A stretch of DNA of 39,338 nucleotides from Desulfuromusa sp. (GCA_029933365.1 JAOZOH010000011.1:1-39338); one strand, 5' to 3'; counted from the first letter of the stretch, positions 24,125-32,850 are shown. Notes: generated from the letters alone by a model not told the origin. Numbers and translations: made by a program.

Positions 24125-26422
24125 CTAGAAGTTGTAACCGATTCCTACATAACCGTAGTAAGCAGTTCCATCTTCATCACCGTAAACAAATTCTTCATCT
24201 GACTCGAAGATGTCATAAGTGAAAGAAGCTTTTGTGTAGAAAGCTTCGGTGAAGTTGTAGGTGCCACCCACAGTAATCTGATACTGCTCGTAAGAGAGAT
24301 CAGAGTACTCGTCCATCTCGCTGTTTTGCGCCTCAGTATCATAGTTGGTGTCTAGAGTTCCATCTCCAACAACACTGGTTGCGCCGACGAAATCAAGTGA
24401 CGGACGATCAGCGAAGTCCCAATTCCAACTGTCTTCAGCTTTGTTATAAGTAAATCCAGCATTTAACATGAGTTGTTCTGTCGCCTGGATATTAACGTTC
24501 AGGGACAAGGTATTAACGGTTGATTCGTATTCAGCAACTGTGCAGTACGACCCAAACTGGGTCGATTGAACCATGTTCGCTCAGCCATGGTACCAGCCGA
24601 CACACATCCGGTTTTCTGTATCCTGCTTATTGAAGGTGTAGGCCATGGTTAAGTTTACATTACTGCTTGGGGCATAGTAGAAAGAGATGCCGGGAACATA
24701 AGTATCCTGTTTATAATCGACATCATCGTTTTCTTCCATGCGCACCCGGGCAAACACGGTTGCCGCCATATTGGCAGACGGTGTCCAGGTTGCAGAGGCT
24801 TTCGCTTCGTGAACTGCGTCAGGTGCCACGCTTGATTCCAGTTCACGACCCGGATAGACGCTGTTCCAATAATAAACAGCACCCGATGGCGGATTGCCGT
24901 CAACAAATTGTGCATCGGCTTTTAAGAACCAGGCCAAACCAGGATACAGGGGATCGGTTGCTCCCGTCACTTGGGCGATGCCAACATGGGCACCAGAGAA
25001 AGGATCGTCAATGTCCTGATACTTGTAGCTGAAACGTCCAGCAAGTTGCTTACTCAAGCGTGACTTGACTGCAACTTTAAAGGTGTGGGTTTCTGTCTCA
25101 CCCAGCTCTGCTTCGACCCGCTCAATTTCTTCATACTCGTAGCCGAGACGCAGAGTCGTTCCTTTGGCCAGACGATAAACACCATCAATACCGAATTCCG
25201 TTACGTCGCGGCTTTCAGCAGATTCCCGGTGCTGTGGATTGTCATAGGGATGCATATTTATGCTGGTGGCAGCATCACGCTGTGTAAATTCAGCGTGATA
25301 GTCGGGACCTTCGATCTCATAGGTGCCACCGCGAAGGGAGAGCCGTAGCCCGCCGATTTTGGTTGCCCCTTTGACGAAGAAGGACTCGAATTCAGTGGTT
25401 AAAGTGTCAGTATCCAAAGTGTAGGTACCGGCTTCGCCAGCTTTGTCTGACTCAACTTCAGAATTCACATAAGCAGCAGAAAGAGACGATCCACTGTTAA
25501 TATCGTAACGTGCCTTAAGCATGTGAGTCTCTTTTTCCGAGTCGGGAGTGACTTTGTAAGCTTGTGATCCAGAATAGAGCAGTTGATGATCGTCAGCAAC
25601 TCCCGCACGAACGGCATCGGTCGTGAGGTAATTGTAGGTCGGAGCATCCGCATCTTCGGTGAAATCACGAGTCAAATACTCATATTCGATAGTGAATTTG
25701 CCGAATTTTCCAGTTGCACCAATGGTGAAATCTTCGGTGCGCTCATCAATATCTTTACCGTTAGCTTGAACGTGACACTGGCTACATTTGCTGGCAGTCG
25801 TTGCCTGCTCAAGCCCTTCACGGGTTTCGATGCGCATCCCGGCATGGAAGGTAATGTTTGGTAGCGCGGGGATGGTCAGGCTGGTTTCAGCTTCAGTTTC
25901 ACGACGGGTAACAATGTAGTCGTTAGACATTTCTTGAGCGTAGCGCTCGTTGGCTACTGCAGGGGTATCGACACCGATTTGACCGAGTGTCAGGTCTGTA
26001 GTCACTCGTGGTTGACCGCCGGCAATGTCGCCAGTCATTGTTGCCCCGAGGTGCTCGAGATTGTCATGATCTTTCCAGTGTTCCAGAACCTGATGATCAA
26101 AGCCAAATTTAAAAATTCGTTTGGCGTCGAATTCAAGGTTGAATTCCTGATCACGTGGTCCCATGATATCAGCTCCAAGACCAAAACGGGAGCCTTCGCT
26201 GATTGATTCCAGAGACAGGCTTGGTGCAAAACTGAAGCCTTCCTCTGATCTGGTATTCACATATTCGTTGACGCGTGCAGGACTGTCATCGGTATCCATG
26301 CCCGAAACGCCGATTTCCACATGGCCGCTGGTCATTGTTTCTCCAGCAATTGCCAGGGTGGTGGTCGTCATTAAGGTCAGGATGGACAGCAATGCAAGCA
26401 GCCATAAATGGCGTTGCTTCAT
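24125..26422 (-). CDS. MtrB/PioB-family outer-membrane beta-barrel with in-frame UGA (candidate selenoprotein)
   Basis: Outer-membrane barrel partner of a decahaem cytochrome; in Shewanella MtrB sheathes MtrA so electrons cross the outer membrane. Signal peptide about 1-26, then strand-rich sequence throughout. Read from 26422, a UGA occurs at codon 614 (24583-24581), and the identical frame continues for 151 codons to TAG at 24125. The end GTAYYGYVGIGYNF has the terminal Phe needed for barrel assembly. The UGA is not followed by a frame change and is framed by Cys607 and Cys627. A SECIS-like hairpin starts 17 bases after it. A haem-type CSQCH motif is at 213-217. The total with Sec is 765 residues, sensible for the family, whereas 613 would lack the last strands. 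GGAGG precedes the ATG. A plain nonsense mutation or sequencing error remains possible. Confidence 0.85.
24548..24564 (-). promoter_or_regulatory. SECIS-like hairpin immediately 3' of the in-frame UGA
   Basis: On the coding strand CGACCC (24564-24559), loop AGTTT, GGGTCG (24553-24548): a perfect 6-bp stem with a 5-base loop whose second base is G followed by U. The loop begins 22 bases after the UGA. These are the general properties of bacterial SECIS elements: within the coding region, short stem, small loop with G among its first two bases, loop about 16-37 bases after UGA. Confidence 0.6.
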
Positions 26423-26437
26423 TTTAACCTCCTAAAG

Positions 26438-27475
26438 TTAACGGGTCAGGCCGCCACCGCCGAGCGGTTGAGACGGGAAGTCACTGCCGTGAACGACTGC
26501 ATGGCAGGTCGTACACTTGGTACCAAATGACATCTGAAAACCTTCAGTTCCGTGGGGATTAGCCGCAGTAGTCAGATCTGGATCTGATGTGATTCCAGCT
26601 CTGGTATTGAAAGTTCCGGTGTCTGGATCAAATCCTTTACGCAGTAGATGGAAGTGACCTTCATGGCACTGCAGACACAAGAATGGCTCATTTTGCACCA
26701 ACAGATTGTTGGCAACCGAACCATGCGGATCGTGGCAGATCGTACAGTCGTCTTCAACAGGGGCGTGACCGAATACAAATGGACCCTGATAGCGTGAATG
26801 GCAATCGAGACACAGATCGTTAGTGCGCTCGTGGGTATTCAACTCACCGTGTGGATTGTGACAATCACCGCAGCTCATCTTGCCTTCTTTGATCGGGTGA
26901 TGAGATGGGAAGTTGGACTTTGCCTGCATTTCCTGGTGACAGGAATAGCAAAGCTCAGGATCTTCTTGCTTGAGGCTGGCTTTAAGAGGGTTTTCAGCGT
27001 GCATGCTGTGGCAGTCAGTACAGCTGAGATCAGCTAATGCGTGCTCGCTGTGAGTCCAGTCCATCAGGCTACCGTCAGTATGACATTTGGAGCAGATGGC
27101 ACCGACTTCTTCGGCGGAGAGTTCTGCCGGGCGGAGAATTAAATCGGTATCTCCTTCGGCATCAACGTGCAGGCTACCAGGACCGTGGCAGGATTCGCAG
27201 CCTTTTTCTGCACCCATCATTTCAAAGTCTGCAAGGCGACCATGAATGGTGTGGGCAAAGCCTTCACCACCGGTGCTGGTGGGAAAATCTTCGCCGGCCA
27301 TGTCGTCATGGCATTCGAGACAGGTATCCTGTCCCACATAGCTGGCACCTTCAATCTGCGGCATGCTGAGCATTTTCTCTCTGATTGCGCCCGTGGCACA
27401 TGCGGCCAGGAACATCACCAGGAGAAGTACACTCACCAGTCTGCCGGTTTTAGTGCCGGTTGACTTGAATAACAT
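26438..27475 (-). CDS. Decahaem c-type cytochrome lipoprotein, MtrA/DmsE family
   Basis: Protein of 345 residues with lipobox LAAC (Cys26) and ten CXXCH motifs: CLECH, CESCH, CSKCH, CTDCH, CYSCH, CGDCH, CLDCH, CTICH, CLQCH and CTTCH. Ten haems in about 320 residues with the repeat pattern H-P-I-KEGKMSCGDCHNPHG is typical of MtrA/DmsE/PioA. These periplasmic cytochromes plug into an MtrB/PioB barrel and conduct electrons across the outer membrane. A lipid anchor is a variation, since Shewanella MtrA is soluble. GGAGGTAAC precedes the ATG, and the barrel gene follows 15 bases later. No extracellular MtrC-type cytochrome is adjacent. Direction of electron flow (metal reduction or oxidation) is not decided. 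Confidence 0.93.
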   Translation of the reverse strand: MLFKSTGTKTGRLVSVLLLVMFLAACATGAIREKMLSMPQIEGASYVGQDTCLECHDDMAGEDFPTSTGGEGFAHTIHGRLADFEMMGAEKGCESCHGPGSLHVDAEGDTDLILRPAELSAEEVGAICSKCHTDGSLMDWTHSEHALADLSCTDCHSMHAENPLKASLKQEDPELCYSCHQEMQAKSNFPSHHPIKEGKMSCGDCHNPHGELNTHERTNDLCLDCHSRYQGPFVFGHAPVEDDCTICHDPHGSVANNLLVQNEPFLCLQCHEGHFHLLRKGFDPDTGTFNTRAGITSDPDLTTAANPHGTEGFQMSFGTKCTTCHAVVHGSDFPSQPLGGGGLTR

Positions 27476-27774
27476 GTTACCTCCTTTAGGTTCTCAAAAT
27501 GAGAGTTAAACAACTTTCTTTCTTTTAACTCAGACAGACTTAATCCGGTGGCTGTAAAACCCTCCTTTCTTCCCGGAAATATAAGGAAAACTGTATGTAT
27601 GGTAATTTTTCACATTCCGTAGATTACACGTTATTAGAATTCTCTTGAAGCAAATACTTTTAATAGGTATATTAGGGTTGGTAATAAGCTAAATTCTTAA
27701 TATTCAGATACTTATATCCATTTTTTCTCATAAGTAGTAGTAATATTCTTAAACCTTGATATTTAGATGCTTGT
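27476..27774. promoter_or_regulatory. Divergent control region between the mtrA-like gene and the LysR gene
   Basis: A 299-bp AT-rich gap. Imperfect direct repeats stand close to the LysR start: ATTCTTAATATTCAGATACT at 27693 and, after a 5-base insertion, a partner at 27745-27780. The core TATTYAGATRCTTRTAT is shared at about 16 of 21 positions, and the second copy overlaps the LysR start codon. They are candidate binding sites for that regulator. No firm promoter call. Confidence 0.4.
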
Positions 27775-28686
27775 ATGGATACCCGATATTTTAAAACTCT
27801 TGTTACAGTAGTAGAGACAGGCAGTTTCTCCAATGCTGCCAGAAGTCTGCATTTGACCCAATCGGCTATATCGCAACGGATCAAATTTCTTGAGGATGCT
27901 TTTGGCCACTCTCTTTTTGATCGATCCGGGATCTCCTTACTGCTGACTTCTGCTGGTGAAGTTGTTCTGGAAAGTTCGCGACGCATTATTGGTATAGAGG
28001 ACTCGTTGTTGGGGAAGTTGAAGCAGGTCAACGGAAGACAGAAGGTTTCCCTTTGCTGCACCCCGACTTTTGGTACTGTTTACCTGTCGGGGGTTCTCAA
28101 CCGATTTATGCTTGAAAGCGGTGGTGCACCAACTGATCTGAATTTCTTACTCCATAATCCAGATGAGGCGCTGGAGGGCATTTTAAATAAAGATTTTGAT
28201 ATCTCCATTGTTGAACATTGCCCCAATGCTGATTTAAGTATGTTTCAGACTTATTCCTTACCACAGGATGATCTGGTTTTTGTTTCATCACCCAAGTTGG
28301 ATTTATCCTCTGCTGAACACGATATTGAATCGCTATTCGGATTTTCTTTATTTGTTCGGGAAGGGGGGTGCAGTTCCCGTCAATTGTTAACTCGGGGGTT
28401 GGAAGAGCAGGGTAAAAGTCTGGATAATTTTGCTGCAGTTGTCACTTCTGATGATTTACGCTTGACCCGGCAGTCAATTCTTGCCGGCGGTGGAATCTCT
28501 TTTATGTCAAAAAGTCTGGTTTGTGAATATTTAGAAACCGGCCAGATGATAGAACATTATGTCAAAGGTTTCCCCCATAACAGGCAGCGTAAAGTTGTGA
28601 TGGAGAAAGGGCGGGAGAACGAAAAACTGTTGTGTGATTTGGCCCGGTGTATTTTCAACGTGATGGATGTTCCTTCGCCACTCTAG
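27775..28686 (+). CDS. LysR-family transcriptional regulator
   Basis: Regulator of 303 residues. An N-terminal winged helix-turn-helix (about 1-60; FKTLVTVVETGSFSNAARSLHLTQSAISQRIKFLE shortened, key residues A-A-LH-TQSAISQ-I) is followed by a LysR substrate-binding domain (about 90-295). It is divergent from the mtrA-mtrB-like operon with a 299-bp shared control region, the classic arrangement for a LysR regulator and its target. The inducer is unknown. No Shine-Dalgarno is evident before the ATG at 27775, but the N-terminus from there matches the family. Confidence 0.92.
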   Translation: MDTRYFKTLVTVVETGSFSNAARSLHLTQSAISQRIKFLEDAFGHSLFDRSGISLLLTSAGEVVLESSRRIIGIEDSLLGKLKQVNGRQKVSLCCTPTFGTVYLSGVLNRFMLESGGAPTDLNFLLHNPDEALEGILNKDFDISIVEHCPNADLSMFQTYSLPQDDLVFVSSPKLDLSSAEHDIESLFGFSLFVREGGCSSRQLLTRGLEEQGKSLDNFAAVVTSDDLRLTRQSILAGGGISFMSKSLVCEYLETGQMIEHYVKGFPHNRQRKVVMEKGRENEKLLCDLARCIFNVMDVPSPL

Positions 28687-28698
28687 AAGCAGGTTTTT

Positions 28699-28749
28699 AG
28701 GCTGAAGGTGGTTAGCCTATTAGGTTGAAAACCTAAACCCCTTCAGCCT
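28699..28749. terminator. Bidirectional terminator between LysR and rlmD genes
   Basis: Stem AGGCTGAAGG (28699-28708) with CCTTCAGCCT (28740-28749), plus an inner hairpin TTAGGTTGAAAACCTAA. It is followed by TGTTTTGC on the plus strand. It sits between convergent genes and can serve both. Confidence 0.85.
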
Positions 28750-28756
28750 TGTTTTG

Positions 28757-30151
28757 CTACCGTCCGCTTTTTTCCAACAGCACTACAGTCTCAATGTGGG
28801 CGGTCTGTGGGAACATGTCGACGGGTTGCAGTTGTTTGATCTGGTAACCATTGTCGGTTAGAATTTTTAGATCATGTGCAAGCGTGTCAGGATCGCAGGA
28901 AACGTAAATAATCTGTTTTGGCCTCAGTTGATACAGAGTTTGTAATAAGTCGTCAGAGCACCCTTTACGGGGCGGGTTGACCGTGACCAGCGAGGGGACT
29001 TTGTTCCCTGAAAGTTTTTGCAATTCTTCTGCTGCATCCCCGGCAAAAAAGCGACAGTTGTGCAAATCATTTAATCTGCTATTTTCCGCCGCATTACGCA
29101 CCGCCTCGTCAACTGATTCAATCCCTGTAACATATTTGGCATCTTTGGCCAGATGGAGTGCAATGCCACCAATCCCACAGTAAAGGTCGATTGCTGTGTC
29201 CTGCTTACTTAAGTTGGCCCACTCACGAACCAGGGCGTAAATTCGGGTAGCCTGGACGGCATTGATCTGAAAAAAGGCTTCAGGGGCAATCCGTAAGCGG
29301 ATATCTCCAATCCTCTCGATCAAATCAGGCAGCCCTTGCAGTTTCAGTGTTCTCTCACCCAGAATTACGTTTCCAGATGAGCTGTTGATATTTTGATGGA
29401 CACCAATAACTTCCGGAACTTTTCGCATCAGAGCTTTTGCCAGCTTGGGCAGTTGTTGCAAATCCCGAAAGTTACTGACGAATGTCACTAGAGCTTTACC
29501 GCTGGAGGGGCTGACGCGAATCAACAGATGGCGCAGCAGGCCGCGTTGGTGATGGGAATTGTAGACAGAAATTCTCTGTCGCTGGACTTCATCGCGCACC
29601 ACGGTTGCAATTTTATTGATCAGCGGATGATGAACCGGGCATTCTGGGCAATCAATCACCTCGTGACTGCCCCGTTTATAAAGTCCAATCGAGACTTTTT
29701 CCCGCTTGCGAGAGAATACCAGTTTTGCGCTGGCGCGGTAGCCAAATGGAGGATCAGAGGGTAATACTGGGGGAACCTGCACCGCTTCCAGCAATCCATG
29801 TTGTGCTAGTGCTGTGGCAACCCGTTGTTGTTTAAATAACAACTGATCGGCATATTTCATATTGATCAGTGGGCAGCCCAGGCAATCACGCTCCACCTTG
29901 CAGGCAATATTCGTTGTGCGTTGTGGTGAATTGCGTAGGACACGACGCAGATGTGTAAAAATATGGGTGCGCCCGACATGCTCCACTTCAGCAATAACTG
30001 TTTCCCCTGGGAAAGCACCCTGAACCACGGCAATTTTATTTTCATATGGAGCCAAACCGATACCATCATTATCAAGAGCATCGATGGTTAATTTAATTGT
30101 GTCTGTCTGAGCTCGCTTGGCGGTAGATTTGTTTTTTGCTGTTTTTTTCAT
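28757..30151 (-). CDS. rlmD: 23S rRNA (uracil-5-)-methyltransferase RlmD/RumA
   Basis: SAM-dependent RNA m5U methyltransferase of the TrmA/RumA family, 464 residues. An N-terminal TRAM domain (about 18-75) is followed by iron-sulfur cysteines (CKVERDCLGCPL near 83-94, CPECPVH near 170). The SAM-binding IDLYCGIGGIALHLA is near 317, and the catalytic segments are NPPRKGCSDD near 388 and YVSCDPDTLAHDL near 415. The C-terminal His-Glu (TAHIETVVLL) is present. The basic, low-complexity N-terminus (KKTAKNKSTAKRAQ) is usual in the group. RlmD versus RlmCD or another TrmA subgroup cannot be separated with certainty. Confidence 0.9.
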   Translation of the reverse strand: MKKTAKNKSTAKRAQTDTIKLTIDALDNDGIGLAPYENKIAVVQGAFPGETVIAEVEHVGRTHIFTHLRRVLRNSPQRTTNIACKVERDCLGCPLINMKYADQLLFKQQRVATALAQHGLLEAVQVPPVLPSDPPFGYRASAKLVFSRKREKVSIGLYKRGSHEVIDCPECPVHHPLINKIATVVRDEVQRQRISVYNSHHQRGLLRHLLIRVSPSSGKALVTFVSNFRDLQQLPKLAKALMRKVPEVIGVHQNINSSSGNVILGERTLKLQGLPDLIERIGDIRLRIAPEAFFQINAVQATRIYALVREWANLSKQDTAIDLYCGIGGIALHLAKDAKYVTGIESVDEAVRNAAENSRLNDLHNCRFFAGDAAEELQKLSGNKVPSLVTVNPPRKGCSDDLLQTLYQLRPKQIIYVSCDPDTLAHDLKILTDNGYQIKQLQPVDMFPQTAHIETVVLLEKSGR

Positions 30152-30229
30152 ATTTGTTTTTCTTTAGAGTTTATATTATAAAATGACGGGAAGGCAGACT
30201 ACTCTGAGTTCTACCTTACTGTCAAACTT

Positions 30230-30254
30230 CCCTAGGAGTCTTAAACTCCTAGGG
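30230..30254. other. 10-bp hairpin upstream of rlmD
   Basis: CCCTAGGAGT (30230-30239), loop CTTAA, ACTCCTAGGG (30245-30254), followed by TTGCTTGCTG. It lies between divergent rlmD and ispG, where no gene ends, so a terminator role is odd. The CTAGGA ends recall the MITE-like element at 6275 but the rest differs. Confidence 0.4.
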
Positions 30255-30319
30255 TTGCTTGCTGTTGTCAATTTAGATAAACTGCGCCGCAGAGAAAACC
30301 TTTAAACCAAATGATAGCC

Positions 30320-30523
30320 ACCAAGACACCAAGAGCACCAATAAAATCATTTTTTTAACGGAGAGGCGGAGAGAGGGAGAGAAGATCAAAAATACAATCT
30401 TCTTTTTTGTTTTAACGTCTTGAAATCTTATCATTTTTCTCTCCAACTCCCCATCTTTGTGTTTCTCTGTTGAAGTTTTTGATTGCGATTTTCTTGGAGA
30501 CTTGGTGTCTTGGTGGCAACGAT
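30320..30523 (+). repeat. Nested inverted repeat R4
   Basis: Outer arms GCCACCAAGACACCAAGAGC and TTGGTGTCTTGGTGGC; inner arms TTAACGGAGAGGCGGAGAGA and a diverged TTCTCTCCAACTCCCCATCT. Same family as R1-R3, with the middle clearly different. It ends about 27 bp before the ispG ribosome-binding site, so the ispG promoter is inside or before the repeat. The 410-bp gap 30152-30561 otherwise has only the hairpin at 30230. Confidence 0.75.
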
Positions 30524-30561
30524 TGGGGGTTTGAATTTTATCGAAGAAAGAGGAGACAGAA

Positions 30562-31632
30562 TTGCGCCATAAAACCCGGAAAATCAAGCTTGGCGATCTT
30601 GCAATCGGCGGCGACGCTCCCGTTAGTGTTCAGTCGATGTGCAATACCGATACCTGTGATGTTGCATCGACGTTGAGACAGATAGAAGCATTGCAGGAAG
30701 TAAAGTGTGAGGTCATTCGCTGTGCTGTCCCAGATCAAGCTGCGGCTGAGGCGCTTGGAGCTATTAAGAAAGGCTGTCAGATTCCACTGATAGCCGATAT
30801 TCATTTTGATTATCAACTGGCGTTAACTTCGGTTCAACAAGGGGTCGATGGCTTGCGCTTGAATCCCGGTAATATTGGTGAGCGTTGGAAAATTGAAGAG
30901 GTGGTCAAAGCCTGTGCTGAGCGGCAGGTGCCGATCCGTATCGGGGTCAATGCCGGCTCGTTGGAAAGAGAGTTGTTACAAAAGTATGGTCATCCGACCG
31001 CTGGGGCGATGGTTGAGAGTGCAATGGGGCATATCCGCATTCTTGAGGATTTGCATTATCGGAATATCAAGGTGAGCTTGAAAGCATCAGACATTGCCAG
31101 AACGGTTGAAGCGTACCGACTACTGGCAGGACAGGTCGATTACCCTCTGCATATCGGGATTACTGAAGCTGGAACCACCTGGAGCGGCACGATCAAGAGT
31201 GCCATTGGCTTGGGTGCACTCCTTTATGACGGAATCGGCGATACCTTACGGGTTTCGTTGACCGGGGATCCGGTGGAAGAAGTTCGGGTTGGATGGGAAA
31301 TCCTGAAAAGTTTGCGCTTGCGGGAAAAGGGGCCAATCTTTGTCAGCTGCCCAACTTGTGGACGCTGCCAGATTGAATTGATTGAAATCGCCGAAGAGGT
31401 CGAAGAGCGGCTGGCTGATTTTCCTCAACCGTTGACAATTGCTGTGATGGGTTGTGTGGTCAACGGTCCTGGTGAGGCACGTGAGGCTGATTTAGGAATT
31501 GCTGGAGGAGTAGGGCAGGGAATTCTATTCCGCCATGGCGAGGTTGTACGCAAAGTCGCGCAAAATAAATTGGCTGATGCTCTAGTTGAAGAGGCCTGGA
31601 AGATGGTTGAGCAACAACAAGAGCTGGAATGA
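30562..31632 (+). CDS. ispG: 4-hydroxy-3-methylbut-2-enyl diphosphate synthase
   Basis: Penultimate enzyme of the MEP isoprenoid pathway (MEcPP to HMBPP), an iron-sulfur enzyme. It has 356 residues: TIM-barrel part (VQSMCNTDTCD near 22, PLIADIHFDY near 75, GLRLNPGNIG near 95) and cluster domain (SCPTCGRC near 260, MGCVVNGPGEARE near 297). All three cluster cysteines and the following Glu are visible. The start is TTG with AGGAG six bases upstream; no better ATG exists and the next residues RHKTRKIKLG are family-like. The glycosyltransferase gene follows after 10 bases. Confidence 0.96.
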   Translation: MRHKTRKIKLGDLAIGGDAPVSVQSMCNTDTCDVASTLRQIEALQEVKCEVIRCAVPDQAAAEALGAIKKGCQIPLIADIHFDYQLALTSVQQGVDGLRLNPGNIGERWKIEEVVKACAERQVPIRIGVNAGSLERELLQKYGHPTAGAMVESAMGHIRILEDLHYRNIKVSLKASDIARTVEAYRLLAGQVDYPLHIGITEAGTTWSGTIKSAIGLGALLYDGIGDTLRVSLTGDPVEEVRVGWEILKSLRLREKGPIFVSCPTCGRCQIELIEIAEEVEERLADFPQPLTIAVMGCVVNGPGEAREADLGIAGGVGQGILFRHGEVVRKVAQNKLADALVEEAWKMVEQQQELE

Positions 31633-31642
31633 AAACCTTACC

Positions 31643-32752
31643 ATGGAGATAACTCTGCTTGAACCATTTTTTGCCGGTTCACATGCTTCCTGGGCACAAG
31701 AATATGCAAAGCGGAGTCGGCATCAGGTAACTATCCTCGGTTTAAAAGGGCACCATTGGAAATGGCGGATGCATGGCGGAGCAGTCACTCTGGCACGTGA
31801 GTTTCTGGCTGCAGATTACCGTCCTGACCTACTGCTTGCAACCGACATGCTCGATCTGACCACTTTTCTTGCCCTGACCCGTCATGTTACGGCTGAAATT
31901 CCTACTGCGATCTATTTTCACGAAAACCAGCTGACCTATCCCTGGTCACCGAAGGATAGCGATCCCAAGCAGCAACGAGACGCTCATTATGGTTTCATCA
32001 ACTATGCGTCCGCTTTGGCGGCTGATGCGGTGCTGTTTAATTCTGACTATCATCGCCAATCTTTTTTGCAGGAATTACCCAAATTCCTGAAATCATTTCC
32101 CGACCATAATGAAGTAGAAACAGTTAAGCAGATCAGGGACAAAGTTCTACTCTTGTCCCTGGGTCTTGATTTGAAAAAGTTTGACGAATATCGTCCCAAG
32201 GCTCAAAAAGAAGTTGTTCAACCACCATTGATTCTCTGGAATCATCGCTGGGAGTATGACAAAAATCCCGATGAGTTTTTTCAGGCTCTCTACGCTTTGC
32301 AGGAACAAAATATCGATTTTGAAGTTGCCATATTGGGTGAATCCTATCGTGAAATACCGAAAATATTTGCGGAAGCAAAAGTAAAGCTAGCTGACCGGAT
32401 TGTCCACTGGGGATATGTGGAAAAATTCTCTGATTATGCTGACTGGCTGTGGCGGGCTGATATTCTTCCCGTTACTTCGATCCATGATTTTTTTGGTGTT
32501 AGCGTAGTACAGGCGATTCACTGTAACTGCCTTCCGCTGTTACCAAAGCGGCTTGCATATCCTGAACATATAGTGACTGATTATCGTGATCGTTGTCTCT
32601 ATACTGATTTTGATGATCTGGTTATACGGCTCAAGGGGGCTTGCCTGAGTAATAAGTCTCTGCATCAAGAGAAGCTGCGAGCACTGGTTGGTCATTACGA
32701 TTGGGAAAATATGGTAAGGGTTTATGATAATTTTCTGGCAACGATTAAATAG
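31643..32752 (+). CDS. Bacterial tRNA-queuosine mannosyltransferase-like glycosyltransferase (DUF3524)
   Basis: GT4-type glycosyltransferase of 369 residues. The N-terminal DUF3524 domain (about 1-170) opens with EITLLEPFFAGSHASWAQEY and contains LKGHHWKWRMHGGAV and FHENQLTYPW. These match the family of animal QTMAN (GTDC1), which mannosylates queuosine in tRNA-Asp. The C-terminal half has the donor-binding segment SIHDFFGVSVVQAIHCNCLPLLP near 275-298 with the GT4 Glu position replaced by Gln. I chose the ATG at 31643, the start of the conserved motif, rather than in-frame codons inside ispG. It is almost certainly co-translated with ispG. Bacterial function is unproven. Confidence 0.85.
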   Translation: MEITLLEPFFAGSHASWAQEYAKRSRHQVTILGLKGHHWKWRMHGGAVTLAREFLAADYRPDLLLATDMLDLTTFLALTRHVTAEIPTAIYFHENQLTYPWSPKDSDPKQQRDAHYGFINYASALAADAVLFNSDYHRQSFLQELPKFLKSFPDHNEVETVKQIRDKVLLLSLGLDLKKFDEYRPKAQKEVVQPPLILWNHRWEYDKNPDEFFQALYALQEQNIDFEVAILGESYREIPKIFAEAKVKLADRIVHWGYVEKFSDYADWLWRADILPVTSIHDFFGVSVVQAIHCNCLPLLPKRLAYPEHIVTDYRDRCLYTDFDDLVIRLKGACLSNKSLHQEKLRALVGHYDWENMVRVYDNFLATIK

Positions 32753-32850
32753 CTTCCATTTCGCAAGAGCTTGCTTTTCTAGAAAAATCAGGTTAATTTT
32801 CACCACTTATCAATTACCCTTAACTATGTCAAACGAACAGGAAATTTTTT

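Noticed and set aside
24125..24574. Separate small gene starting at the ATG at 24574, downstream of the UGA
   Set aside because: It is in the same frame as the upstream barrel and two codons past the UGA. It has no signal peptide or Shine-Dalgarno and encodes only the last strands of a barrel. It is the C-terminus of the mtrB-like gene.
24581..24600. Frameshift explanation for the interrupted mtrB-like gene
   Set aside because: Upstream and downstream parts are in one frame with a single UGA between them; no base gain or loss is needed.
31586..31642. Upstream start for the glycosyltransferase inside ispG
   Set aside because: The extra residues are a shadow of ispG; family similarity begins exactly at the Met encoded at 31643.
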